A DNA stretch of 21,150 bases from positions 1-21,150 of the forward strand of contig PXBV01000087.1 in assembly GCA_003565575.1 (NCBI GenBank). The letters run 5' to 3'. The position numbers were made by a program, and so were the translations under genes. Positions 1 through 8,091 of the stretch are shown piece after piece (position 1 is the stretch's first letter; each line of letters opens with the position of its first letter). Under the pieces are notes generated by a model, which was not told the origin of the DNA, made no database searches, and saw only the letters and a list, made by a program, of their open reading frames with translations. Origin of the DNA: Psychroflexus sp. Its GTDB lineage: Bacteria; Bacteroidota; Bacteroidia; Flavobacteriales; Flavobacteriaceae.

Positions 1-1
1 A

Positions 2-154
2 GGATTTATGTTCGCCTTGATTATTGGTGTTATAGTAGGTACGTATTCATCTGTATTTATTGCAACACCTGTGATGTTTGACTCTGTAAAGAAAAAAGGT
101 ATCGATTTAACAGATAAAAAGGCAGAAAAAGAAAGCGAAGAAGTAACTGTCTAA
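2..154 (+). CDS. secDF: SecDF protein translocase subunit, C-terminal fragment
   Basis: The reading frame is open from the left edge and ends at a TAA at 152-154, giving the last 50 residues of a longer protein. The fragment holds the final transmembrane helix with a G-x-x-x-G-T-Y-S-S-x-F-I-A pattern, the conserved last helix of SecF/SecDF. A short charged, Lys/Glu-rich cytoplasmic tail follows. SecDF is an inner-membrane RND-fold protein that uses the proton gradient to assist late steps of Sec export. In Bacteroidota SecD and SecF are usually fused, so the fused name is likely, but only the SecF end is visible here. Confidence 0.85.
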   Translation, partial: GFMFALIIGVIVGTYSSVFIATPVMFDSVKKKGIDLTDKKAEKESEEVTV

Positions 155-171
155 AAGTAATTGACATAAGA

Positions 172-209
172 AAAAAAATCCTCTGAAGTTATATTCAGAG
201 GATTTTTTT
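172..209. terminator. Bidirectional hairpin terminator between secDF and fabH
   Basis: An inverted repeat with arms at about 172-187 and 194-209 (core TCCTCTGAA / TTCAGAGGA, 6-base loop) has an A-run on the left and a T-run on the right. It can therefore act as a rho-independent terminator in both directions. It lies 17 bases after the secDF stop and 22 bases from the end of the convergent fabH gene. Confidence 0.85.
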
Positions 210-231
210 GGGTTTTTTGATCAAGATTGTG

Positions 232-1236
232 CTACCAACGGATAATTACACTTCCCCATGTAAATCCACTCCCAAAGGCAGCTAGTACAACTAAATCTCC
301 TTTTTTGATTTTTCCTTGTTCCCAAGCTTCAGTAAGAGCAATAGGAATGGATGCTGCAGTTGTATTTCCATACTTCTGAATGTTATTAAAAACTTGCTCA
401 TCCCCTAAGCCTAGCTTTTTTTGAATAAATTGAGATATTCTCAAATTGGCTTGATGTGGAATGAACATATCTATTTCTTCCTTTTTTAAGTTATTGAACT
501 TCAAACCTTCGTGAATGACTTCAGAAAATCTTACAACAGCATTTTTAAACACCAATTGTCCATTCATTTTAGGATAATATGGGATATTTTCCTGTGGGTT
601 TTGCTCTATGAGTTCTGGAACCCAAATTTCAGTAGAAGGACCTCTTAGAGATAATTCATCAATATGTTCTCCTTGAGAATGAAGATGTGTGGACAGTATG
701 CCAGAATCATCTCCACTTCTGCTTAATATAGCTGCTCCAGCACCATCTCCAAAAATGACAGAAACATGCCTACCTCGTGTCGTCATGTCTAGACCACCGC
801 TATGGTTTTCACTGCCAATGACTAACACATTCTTATACATGCCTGTTTTGATGAATTGGTCTGCAACAGAAATACCATAAACAAACCCACTACATTGATT
901 TCTTACATCCAAAGCAGGACAAGTTTTAATGCCTAATTGTTCTTGTATTTGAACACCACAGCCAGGAAAATAATAATCAGGACTTAGCGTTGCAAAAACA
1001 ATAAGCTCTATATCTTCTTTGTCAATTCCAGCCCTCTCAATAGCTTTCTTAGCAGCTTTTAAGCCCATTGTAGAGGTGGAGTTGCCATCCCCTTTTTGGA
1101 TGTGACGGCGTTCAACAATTCCAGTGCGTTCTTGAATCCATTCATCTGATGTATCCATTAGCTTGCTTAAATCATGATTTGTGACAACTTGCTCAGGTAC
1201 ATATTTACCAAGTCCAATTATTTTTGAGTGATACAT
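232..1236 (-). CDS. fabH: 3-oxoacyl-ACP synthase III (FabH / KAS III family)
   Basis: The protein has 334 residues, the usual KAS III length, and a thiolase fold. The catalytic triad is visible: Cys115 in RNQCSGF, His261 in PHQANLR and Asn291 in YGNTTAASIP. The C-terminal FGSGFTWG stretch is also typical. Enzymes of this family condense acetyl-CoA or a branched acyl-CoA with malonyl-ACP to start fatty-acid synthesis in the cytoplasm. Some homologues instead start secondary or aryl-polyene-type lipids. The gene stands alone, away from plsX, rpmF or other fab genes, so it may be a second FabH paralogue rather than the main housekeeping copy; that is inference. It is convergent with secDF, and no good promoter was found upstream. 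The family assignment is firm; the substrate is not determined. Confidence 0.9.
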   Translation of the reverse strand: MYHSKIIGLGKYVPEQVVTNHDLSKLMDTSDEWIQERTGIVERRHIQKGDGNSTSTMGLKAAKKAIERAGIDKEDIELIVFATLSPDYYFPGCGVQIQEQLGIKTCPALDVRNQCSGFVYGISVADQFIKTGMYKNVLVIGSENHSGGLDMTTRGRHVSVIFGDGAGAAILSRSGDDSGILSTHLHSQGEHIDELSLRGPSTEIWVPELIEQNPQENIPYYPKMNGQLVFKNAVVRFSEVIHEGLKFNNLKKEEIDMFIPHQANLRISQFIQKKLGLGDEQVFNNIQKYGNTTAASIPIALTEAWEQGKIKKGDLVVLAAFGSGFTWGSVIIRW

Positions 1237-1299
1237 ATTTTTTAATTTAGTAATGCAATATAACTATAATTGCTAATTCCGTAATATTTAAGCAAAAAG

Positions 1300-1334
1300 A
1301 AAACGCTCTTTAAAATAAATCTTAAGAGCGTTTT
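1300..1334 (-). terminator. Terminator downstream of the ABC1 kinase gene
   Basis: AAAACGCTCTT (1300-1310) pairs with AAGAGCGTTTT (1324-1334), an 11-bp stem with a 13-base loop. On the minus strand it is followed by a T-rich run. It lies 35 bases past the stop of the minus-strand kinase gene. Confidence 0.75.
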
Positions 1335-1368
1335 CCAAACCAACCTAACCAATCGTCTTAAATGTTTT

Positions 1369-2676
1369 TTACATATATTTTTTGTAATCGTTAATTATTA
1401 CTTTGGCTTTCAAGTCATGTAGTAAGTTATAAAGCCCAAAAAATGTCCTGTTGATATAAAGAAAGTGTTTACTTCCTCTATTTCCATTCATCTTTCTTAA
1501 TTCTTTGTCACTGCTGTACTTCTCACTTAAGCCAGAAACTTGGTTCCAAAATTCAGCATCTCCAAAATCAAAGGTTTCTTTGTGAAATGGGCTAGTAAAT
1601 AAACTTAACATTTCATGAAAAAGAGAGGAGAAGTATTGGATTTCTTTTTCAGTATCATCTGGTCTTATAATTTCAAGTTCTTTTAATTTTTGCAAGAAAA
1701 ATTCAGGGTCATTTATATTTTTAGGTTTAGCAAGTTCAAAATAAGGCGTGTAGAATTGATTTGGTATGTTTTTAATGCAACCAAAATCAATAGCTATCAG
1801 ATTATGGTTTTTATCAATTAAAAAATTTCCAGGATGTGGGTCTGCATGTACTTCTTTGAGTTTATGAAATTGAAACATGTAAAAATTCCACAGGGTTTGA
1901 CCTATAGAATTTCCTGCATCTTCACTAAAGCTTTCTTTTACAAATTCGCTTAAGTGCTTACCTTCCATCCAGTCCATGGTTATGATGCGTTCACTAGAAA
2001 GCTTTTCGTAATACTTAGGAAACTTAAGGTTTGGTATTTTAGAGCAAGCTTCAGATATGCGTTTACTTTGCTTGACCTCTAGCACATAATCTGTTTCTTC
2101 TATCAGTTTATCTTCTATTTCTTTAAAGTATTTTTCAGAATCTTTCCCTTTTAAATTGAACATTCGAGTTGCAATAGGCTTTACCATGGCCAAATCTGAA
2201 CTTATACTATCTGCAACGCCAGGATATTGTATTTTGATGGCGTACTTATTTCCATCACTTTCAGCTCTATGCACCTGACCAATGCTTGCAGCGTTTACAG
2301 ATTCTGAAGTAAACTTATCAAAAATTTCTTCTGGATATTTGCCATTGTACTTCTTAAACGTTTTTCTAACCAAAGGAGCAGACAGCGGAGGAACACTAAA
2401 CTGAGCTAAACTAAATTTTTCAACATAAGCATTAGGCAGCAAACTTTTTTCCATGGACAGCATTTGTGCTACTTTAAGTGCGCTCCCTTTTAAATTCTTT
2501 AACCCGTCATAAATATCTGAAGCATTGTCTTCATCAAGCTCATCTCTAGACAACTCTGGATTAAAGGCTTTCTTTGAATAATATTTAATATAATTAGCAC
2601 CAATTTTGGTTCCAGTGCCTATTAATTTTGAAGTTCTACTGAATTTGCCAGTAGGTATTTTGTCAATTGTTTTCAT
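1369..2676 (-). CDS. ABC1/AarF/UbiB-family atypical protein kinase
   Basis: The protein has 435 residues of the ABC1 (AarF/ADCK/UbiB) family of protein-kinase-like ATPases. Visible motifs are a KxGQ-like segment (KVAQ, about 68-71), the alanine/glycine loop AASIGQVHRA (129-138), a VAIK-type lysine at Lys148, the catalytic-loop block HADPHPGN (277-284, Asp279 and Asn284) and the DFG metal motif (Asp297). In the KxGQ motif the glycine is replaced by alanine. In other bacteria UbiB supports ubiquinone synthesis. Bacteroidota generally use menaquinone, so a direct ubiquinone role is unlikely and the true role is unknown. The start ATG directly follows the TAG stop of the TetR-like gene with no intervening base, which indicates one transcript and probable translational coupling. 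Confidence 0.88.
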   Translation of the reverse strand: MKTIDKIPTGKFSRTSKLIGTGTKIGANYIKYYSKKAFNPELSRDELDEDNASDIYDGLKNLKGSALKVAQMLSMEKSLLPNAYVEKFSLAQFSVPPLSAPLVRKTFKKYNGKYPEEIFDKFTSESVNAASIGQVHRAESDGNKYAIKIQYPGVADSISSDLAMVKPIATRMFNLKGKDSEKYFKEIEDKLIEETDYVLEVKQSKRISEACSKIPNLKFPKYYEKLSSERIITMDWMEGKHLSEFVKESFSEDAGNSIGQTLWNFYMFQFHKLKEVHADPHPGNFLIDKNHNLIAIDFGCIKNIPNQFYTPYFELAKPKNINDPEFFLQKLKELEIIRPDDTEKEIQYFSSLFHEMLSLFTSPFHKETFDFGDAEFWNQVSGLSEKYSSDKELRKMNGNRGSKHFLYINRTFFGLYNLLHDLKAKVIINDYKKYM

Positions 2677-3342
2677 CTACGATTTCATTGTTTCTTTGTA
2701 AAGAAATTTTCCAAAATCAAACACTTTCTCAAGAGGTGTGTTGTCAAATACATCAAAAATAGTATTGACAGATTTTTCTATAGCAACGTCTGTTTTTTCA
2801 AAGTCAGCTGACTTATCTTCTTTCCAAAACTTTAGAAGAAACAAAAATTGTATCCAAGCTCCTTCAGAATAAATTTTTTCATTTCGCTTGAGGAAGCTAT
2901 AATTCTTTTCGTCATTATCATCTTCTATTAATTGTGTAGCAAAGGATTTAATGTTATGCCTTAACCCTTTCAATTGTTTAAGATTTTTTAAATGGTCTTC
3001 ATGTTCTTCTAAAACATAAAGCACATAACTTCTGTTAGCAGTAAGTATCTCAAAAAACGTGTAGAAAAAAGTCAACATCTTTTCCCGGCTATTATAATTT
3101 TCTACTTCCTCATTGTTATTCATTAAATTGCTCGCATTCTCATAGAAGCCTTCCCAGATGCCTTCCCTTAAAGCGTCAAAATTTCCGAAATGTTTATAAA
3201 AATCTTTTTCTTCAAATTTAGCTTGCTTCACAAATTTATAGACAGATTTTGGTGTATGTTCATGCTCTAAAACATAATCCATATACTTAGAAATAATATC
3301 TACTTTAGTTGGTTTTTTCTTAGATTTTGTGGTTGCTGCCAT
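2677..3342 (-). CDS. TetR-like transcriptional regulator paired with ABC1 kinase
   Basis: The protein has 221 residues. A lysine-rich N-terminus is followed by a TetR-type helix-turn-helix at about residues 30-66, with the diagnostic FYKHFGNFDALREG block corresponding to the usual LYxYFxxKxxL. The remainder is a helical, acidic ligand-binding-like domain. The HTH is somewhat degenerate, so DNA binding is probable but not certain. It is the first gene of a two-gene unit and ends exactly where the ABC1 kinase begins. It probably regulates that kinase, itself or lipid/quinone-related genes, but no target can be read from the sequence. The ATG at 3342 lies about 18 bases downstream of a TATATTTG -7 element. 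Confidence 0.8.
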   Translation of the reverse strand: MAATTKSKKKPTKVDIISKYMDYVLEHEHTPKSVYKFVKQAKFEEKDFYKHFGNFDALREGIWEGFYENASNLMNNNEEVENYNSREKMLTFFYTFFEILTANRSYVLYVLEEHEDHLKNLKQLKGLRHNIKSFATQLIEDDNDEKNYSFLKRNEKIYSEGAWIQFLFLLKFWKEDKSADFEKTDVAIEKSVNTIFDVFDNTPLEKVFDFGKFLYKETMKS

Positions 3343-3359
3343 AGTATTTTAGATTTTTA

Positions 3360-3367
3360 CAAATATA
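3360..3367 (-). promoter_or_regulatory. -7 element of the TetR/ABC1 kinase unit
   Basis: On the minus strand this reads TATATTTG, an exact match to the Bacteroidota -7 consensus TAnnTTTG. It lies 17 bases upstream of the ATG of the TetR-like gene. No clear -33 TTG is present at the expected 19-base spacing. Confidence 0.6.
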
Positions 3368-3427
3368 ATCACTGTTTAAGTTTGAGTGCATAAGTTTAAA
3401 CGAAATCTTTTGTTAAATCTAATGCTT

Positions 3428-3444
3428 TATGTCAGTTTGTCATA
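3428..3444. promoter_or_regulatory. Imperfect palindrome upstream of htpG, possible heat-shock operator
   Basis: The 17-base element TATGTCAGTTTGTCATA is an imperfect palindrome: TATG/CATA outer arms and CA/TG inner pairs match, while two inner position pairs do not. Its central TTTG (3436-3439) could serve as the -33 element for a TTAGTTTG -7 element at 3461-3468, with 21 bases between. A repressor bound here would block the htpG promoter. Role and binding protein are inferred. Confidence 0.35.
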
Positions 3445-3468
3445 AAAGTCGATGCGGTACTTAGTTTG
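3436..3468 (+). promoter_or_regulatory. Probable htpG promoter
   Basis: TTTG at 3436-3439 and TTAGTTTG at 3461-3468 fit the Bacteroidota -33/-7 pattern, with one mismatch in the -7 element and a 21-base spacer. The predicted transcript start lies about 24 bases before the htpG ATG. Confidence 0.5.
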
Positions 3469-3497
3469 TAATTCATCAATAAACAAATTATATAATT

Positions 3498-5390
3498 ATG
3501 GCTACAGGTAATATTAACGTTTCTGTGGAAAATATTTTTCCGCTTATCAAAAAATTCCTTTACAGCGACCACGAAATATTCTTAAGAGAACTTATTTCCA
3601 ATGCGACAGATGCTACTTTGAAATTAAATCATTTAGTAAGAATTGGAGAAGCAAAACTGGATATTGGTCAACCTAAAATTGAAGTCAAAATCGACAAAGA
3701 CAACCAAACACTTCATATTATTGATGAAGGTGTTGGGATGACCAAAGATGAAGTAGAAAAGTACATCAATCAAGTTGCCTTTTCTGGGGCCGAAGAGTTT
3801 TTAGAAAAATACAAGGATTCAGACTCAAAAGACACAGGTATCATAGGTCATTTTGGACTCGGGTTTTATTCTGCCTTTATGGTTGCTGGAAAAGTAGAAA
3901 TCCACACCAAGTCTTGGAAAGATGAGCCTGCTGCTCACTGGACTTGTGAGGGTACAACTCAATTTACACTTGAAGAAGGCCATAAGCAAGACAGAGGTAC
4001 AGAAATCATTCTTCATATAAATGAAGATGAAAAGGAGTTTCTGGAAGATCATAAAATCAATGAACTTCTAGTAAAATACAACAAATTCATGCCTGTTCCA
4101 ATTAAATTCGGAACTAAAGAAAAAGAACTTCCAAAAGCCAAAGACGCCAAAGAAGACGAAGCGCCAAAAAAAGTAACGGTTGATAATATTATAAATAATC
4201 CAAACCCTGCATGGACTAAGCAACCTGCAGATTTAGAACAGGATGATTATAAAAAATTTTATAGAGAGCTGTATCCAATGCAATTTGAAGAGCCTCTTTT
4301 TCATATTCACTTAAATGTGGATTACCCATTTAACCTGACGGGTATTTTGTACTTTCCAAAATTAACCAACGACTTATCTATTCAAAAGGATAAAATACAG
4401 CTGTATCAAAACCAAGTGTTTGTAACTGATAATGTTGAAGGTATTGTGCCAGAGTTTTTAACCATGCTAAAAGGGGTTATAGATTCTCCAGACATTCCAT
4501 TGAACGTTTCAAGATCTTACTTACAAGCCGATGGAGCTGTGAAAAAGATTTCTAGCTACATCACAAGAAAAGTAGCTGACAAACTCAAGTCGCTTTTCAA
4601 TGACAATCGCGAAGATTTTGAAAAGAAATGGAATGACATCAAAATTGTGATTGAATACGGAATGTTGTCTGAAGATAAATTCTTTGAGAAAGCTCAAAAA
4701 TTTGCTTTGTATCCAACAACAGACAATACCTACTTCACTTTTGAAGAGTTAAAATCTGAAATTTCTGAGACGCAAACCGATAAAGATGACAAACTGGTTG
4801 TACTTTATGCTTCCAACAAAGATGAGCAACACAGTTATATAAAAAGCGCCAATGCCAAAGGGTATAAAGTTTTGTTGCTAGATTCTCCAATCGTTTCGCA
4901 TTTAATTCAAAAGCTAGAACAAGACAACGAGCAAAAAGTTTCATTTGTAAGAGTGGATAGTGACCATATTGATAACTTGATTAAAAAGGAAACTGAGCAA
5001 ATCTCTAAACTTTCTGATGAAGAAAAAGAAACGGTTAAGACTAACTTTGAAAGCGTTGTGCCAAAAGAAAAATACACCGTTCAGCTTGAGGCTCTAGACT
5101 CTGAGGCCGCGCCAGTATTGATTACCCAACCTGAGTTTATGCGTAGAATGAAAGAAATGCAACAAACCGGTGGAGGCGGTATGTTTGGTATGGGCAATAT
5201 GCCAGAGATGTACAATCTTGTTGTTAACTCAAACAGTCCGTTAGTTTCTAAAATTCTGAAAGCTAAAGATGACGCTAAAAAAGAAACGCTCATCAAACAA
5301 TCTCTAGATTTAGCACTCTTATCTCAAAACCTATTGAAAGGGGAGGAGTTAACCAACTTTGTAGAGCGTAGTTTTAAAATGATCAAGTAA
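3498..5390 (+). CDS. htpG: Molecular chaperone HtpG (Hsp90 family)
   Basis: The protein has 630 residues, the normal bacterial Hsp90 length. The N-terminal GHKL ATPase domain shows the ELISNATDA box (Glu31 likely catalytic, Asn35), the DEGVGM motif (76-81) and the GHFGLGF lid motif (117-123). The middle domain carries the conserved arginine segment LNVSRSYLQ. A charged linker of alternating Lys/Glu/Asp/Ala lies near residues 205-225. The C-terminal dimerisation domain has a Gly/Met-rich loop at about residues 554-568 (GGGGMFGMGNMPEMY). HtpG is a cytosolic ATP-dependent chaperone that remodels late folding intermediates with DnaK. It is monocistronic, with its own promoter and strong terminator. 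Confidence 0.97.
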   Translation: MATGNINVSVENIFPLIKKFLYSDHEIFLRELISNATDATLKLNHLVRIGEAKLDIGQPKIEVKIDKDNQTLHIIDEGVGMTKDEVEKYINQVAFSGAEEFLEKYKDSDSKDTGIIGHFGLGFYSAFMVAGKVEIHTKSWKDEPAAHWTCEGTTQFTLEEGHKQDRGTEIILHINEDEKEFLEDHKINELLVKYNKFMPVPIKFGTKEKELPKAKDAKEDEAPKKVTVDNIINNPNPAWTKQPADLEQDDYKKFYRELYPMQFEEPLFHIHLNVDYPFNLTGILYFPKLTNDLSIQKDKIQLYQNQVFVTDNVEGIVPEFLTMLKGVIDSPDIPLNVSRSYLQADGAVKKISSYITRKVADKLKSLFNDNREDFEKKWNDIKIVIEYGMLSEDKFFEKAQKFALYPTTDNTYFTFEELKSEISETQTDKDDKLVVLYASNKDEQHSYIKSANAKGYKVLLLDSPIVSHLIQKLEQDNEQKVSFVRVDSDHIDNLIKKETEQISKLSDEEKETVKTNFESVVPKEKYTVQLEALDSEAAPVLITQPEFMRRMKEMQQTGGGGMFGMGNMPEMYNLVVNSNSPLVSKILKAKDDAKKETLIKQSLDLALLSQNLLKGEELTNFVERSFKMIK

Positions 5391-5408
5391 GTTGACCTTA
5401 TATTCTTA

Positions 5409-5440
5409 CACAAAACCACTTCGACAGAAGTGGTTTTGTG
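5409..5440 (+). terminator. Terminator of htpG
   Basis: The arms CACAAAACCACTTC (5409-5422) and GAAGTGGTTTTGTG (5427-5440) pair perfectly over 14 bp around a GACA loop. GTTTTAT follows. The hairpin lies 18 bases past the htpG stop. Confidence 0.85.
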
Positions 5441-5497
5441 GTTTTATAGGTTTGATTTAAAATCAATATAAAAGTAAAAACAAAGAAAAATTTCATG

Positions 5498-5527
5498 TTG
5501 CAAAGAAATATTAACATAGTATCTTTG
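5498..5527 (+). promoter_or_regulatory. Consensus promoter of the thrS-infC-rpmI-rplT operon
   Basis: TTG at 5498-5500, exactly 19 bases, then TATCTTTG at 5520-5527 is a full match to the Bacteroidota housekeeping promoter TTG-N19-TAnnTTTG. The transcript should begin near 5532-5534, leaving only about 10 untranslated bases before the thrS ATG. No room remains for a T-box or other leader riboswitch. Confidence 0.85.
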
Positions 5528-5543
5528 TCCAAAATAAACATCA

Positions 5544-7490
5544 ATGATCAATATTACCTTACCGGACGGGAGTGTAAAGCAATATGAGAATGGAACAAGA
5601 CCTCATGACGTAGCTTTAAGTATAAGCACAGGCTTAGCTAGAAACGTAATTTCTGCAAAATTTAATAATACAATTGTAGAAACCACAACCCCACTTCAAG
5701 AAGACGGTGACTTGGTTTTATTAACTTTTAATGATGAAGAGGGAAAACAAGCCTTTTGGCATTCTAGCTCTCACATCATGGCGCAAGCCTTACAGAAGTT
5801 GTATCCCAATGTAAAATTGACCATAGGTCCATCTATAGATAATGGATTTTATTACGATGTAGATTTAAACGGAGAAGTAATTTCTGAAAATGATTTCCCC
5901 AAGATAGAAGCTAAAATGTTGGAGCTGGCAAGAGGTAAACATGATTTTGAAATGCGTTCCGTATCTAAAGCCGAAGCGCTTAATTACTATAAATCTAAAA
6001 ATAACCCTTTTAAAGTTGAGCTGATTGAAAACCTGGAAGACGGTGAAATCACGTTTTGTGATCATGACGATTTTACCGATTTATGTCGTGGTGGACATAT
6101 TCCTAATACAGGAATTGTAAAAGCAGTAAAACTGATGAACATTGCTGGAGCCTATTGGAGAGGCGATGAAAACAATCCACAGCTCACAAGAATTTACGGC
6201 ATTTCATTTCCGAAGCAAAAAGACCTTAAGGAATATTTAGAATTGCTAGAAGAAGCCAAAAAGCGCGACCATAGAAAATTGGGGAGAGAATTAAAGTTAT
6301 TTACGTTTTCTCAAAAGGTAGGGCAGGGTTTGCCTCTTTGGTTGCCTAAGGGAGCAGCGCTTAGAGATCGTCTAGAAAAATTTCTTAAAGAAGCGCAAGA
6401 AACTGCGGGCTACGAGCAGGTGGTGTCACCTCACATCGGTCAAAAAGAATTATATATGACTTCTGGTCATTATCAAAAATATGGAGAAGATAGTTTCCAG
6501 CCCATAAAGACACCGCAAGAGGGGGAAGAATATCTCTTAAAGCCTATGAACTGCCCTCACCATTGTGAAATATTTAATGCACAAGCTTGGAGCTATAGGG
6601 ACTTGCCTCAGCGTTATGCTGAATTTGGTACTGTTTACCGTTACGAACAAAGTGGAGAATTGCACGGGCTTACTAGAGTTCGCGGATTTACACAGGATGA
6701 CGCTCATATTTTTTGTACTCCAGAACAATTAGACGAGGAATTCAAAAAAGTAATTGATTTAGTTCTGTATGTATTTGGATCCTTAGGATTTGAAAACTTT
6801 ACAGCTCAAGTTTCTTTAAGAGATCCAGATAATCCTTCAAAGTACATTGGTTCTGATGAAAATTGGGAAAAGGCTGAGTCTGCTATTTTAAATGCAGCCG
6901 AAGAAAAAGGCTTAAATTATAAAGTAGAAACTGGAGAAGCTGCTTTTTATGGCCCAAAACTCGATTTTATGGTAAAAGACGCGCTAGGTCGACAGTGGCA
7001 GTTGGGCACCATTCAAGTTGATTATAATCTTCCAGAGCGGTTTGAATTGGAGTATAAAGGCAGTGATAATGAAATGCATAGGCCTGTTATGATTCATAGA
7101 GCTCCCTTTGGAAGTTTAGAGCGCTTTATCGCTATTCTATTAGAACATACAGGAGGTAATTTTCCACTTTGGCTAATACCTGAGCAAGCTACCATCCTAT
7201 CAATCAGTGAGAAATATGAAAATTATTCTAAAAAAGTTTTAAGTTTACTGAAAAAACACGAAATTCGCGCCACATTAGATAATCGAGGTGAAACCATGGG
7301 TAAGAAAATCCGTGAAGCTGAGATGAATAAAGTTCCTTACATGTTGATTATTGGCGAAGCAGAAGTTGAAAACGAAACCGTTTCCATAAGAAAACACGGT
7401 GGAGATACACTAGGGGAGATGAACGTTGAAGATTTTGTGAGTCTAGTAAACAGTGAAATAGATAAGGAAATGTACAAATTTGAAGTTTAA
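5544..7490 (+). CDS. thrS: Threonyl-tRNA synthetase
   Basis: The protein has 648 residues, the standard class II ThrRS length. In order it shows an N-terminal TGS domain (about 1-62), the editing domain with HSSSH (His73, His77) and CRGGH, then the catalytic core. The core has the zinc ligands Cys337 (MNCPHHC), His388 (DDAHIF) and His518 (HRAPFGS), plus motif 2 (YRYEQSGELHGLTRVRGF). A C-terminal anticodon-binding domain runs from about 545 to 640. It attaches threonine to tRNA-Thr in the cytoplasm and edits mischarged serine. It is first in the operon with infC, rpmI and rplT, a widely conserved order, and ends 17 bases before the infC start. Confidence 0.97.
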   Translation: MINITLPDGSVKQYENGTRPHDVALSISTGLARNVISAKFNNTIVETTTPLQEDGDLVLLTFNDEEGKQAFWHSSSHIMAQALQKLYPNVKLTIGPSIDNGFYYDVDLNGEVISENDFPKIEAKMLELARGKHDFEMRSVSKAEALNYYKSKNNPFKVELIENLEDGEITFCDHDDFTDLCRGGHIPNTGIVKAVKLMNIAGAYWRGDENNPQLTRIYGISFPKQKDLKEYLELLEEAKKRDHRKLGRELKLFTFSQKVGQGLPLWLPKGAALRDRLEKFLKEAQETAGYEQVVSPHIGQKELYMTSGHYQKYGEDSFQPIKTPQEGEEYLLKPMNCPHHCEIFNAQAWSYRDLPQRYAEFGTVYRYEQSGELHGLTRVRGFTQDDAHIFCTPEQLDEEFKKVIDLVLYVFGSLGFENFTAQVSLRDPDNPSKYIGSDENWEKAESAILNAAEEKGLNYKVETGEAAFYGPKLDFMVKDALGRQWQLGTIQVDYNLPERFELEYKGSDNEMHRPVMIHRAPFGSLERFIAILLEHTGGNFPLWLIPEQATILSISEKYENYSKKVLSLLKKHEIRATLDNRGETMGKKIREAEMNKVPYMLIIGEAEVENETVSIRKHGGDTLGEMNVEDFVSLVNSEIDKEMYKFEV

Positions 7491-7507
7491 TTTAAAAATA
7501 GTTAGCC

Positions 7508-8065
7508 ATAGCAATACGTAGAAAAAAATCAAGACAGGCACCGAGGCAGATTAAAGAAAACCCTCACAGAATCAACGAAAAGATTAGAGCTCCAAAGGTT
7601 CGTGTAGTTGGTGAAAATGTAAAAGTAGATATTTATTCACTAAAAGAAGCCTTAGCCATGGCCGAAGAGCAGGAATTGGATTTGGTTGAAATATCTCCAA
7701 AAGCGGATCCTCCTGTTTGTAAAGTTATGGATTACAAGAAATTCTTGTATGAGCAAAAGAAAAGAGAAAAAGCTCTAAAGCAAAAAACATCTCAAGTCGT
7801 TGTAAAAGAAATCCGTTTTGGTCCGCAAACTGATGATCATGATTACGAATTCAAAAAGAAAAACGCTGAGAAGTTTTTGAAAGACGGAGCCAAACTTAAA
7901 GCATTTGTATTCTTTAAAGGTAGATCTATTGTTTTTAAAGACCAAGGTCAGATTCTATTATTGAGATTAGCACAAGACCTAGAAGATGTTGCTAAAGTAG
8001 AACAAATGCCAAAGCTAGAAGGAAAGCGAATGATAATGATGCTTGCTCCGATTTCGAAAAAATAA
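7508..8065 (+). CDS. infC: Translation initiation factor IF-3, AUA start codon
   Basis: IF3 binds the 30S subunit, prevents premature 50S joining and proofreads the start codon and initiator tRNA. The first ATG in frame (7658) would give only 135 residues and remove most of the N-terminal domain. The frame is open back to a TAG at 7499-7501, and the missing conserved region is encoded there: a basic start, then NPHRINEKIRAPKVRVVGEN and onwards. Between the stop and the conserved region the only plausible start is ATA at 7508 (then Ala-Ile-Arg-Arg-Lys), giving 185 residues; a second ATA lies at 7514. The downstream part (LVEISPKADPPVCKVMDYKK, then KEIRFGPQTDDHDYEFK) is unmistakable IF3. A rare AUU-type start is known for E. 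coli infC and underlies its autoregulation. The same logic is inferred here. Confidence 0.93.
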   Translation: MAIRRKKSRQAPRQIKENPHRINEKIRAPKVRVVGENVKVDIYSLKEALAMAEEQELDLVEISPKADPPVCKVMDYKKFLYEQKKREKALKQKTSQVVVKEIRFGPQTDDHDYEFKKKNAEKFLKDGAKLKAFVFFKGRSIVFKDQGQILLLRLAQDLEDVAKVEQMPKLEGKRMIMMLAPISKK

Positions 8066-8091
8066 TTGCGATAACCCAAATATATATTCAA

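Noticed and set aside
7658..8065. infC starting at ATG 7658
   Set aside because: This start removes about 50 conserved N-terminal residues of IF3 that are encoded in frame just upstream.
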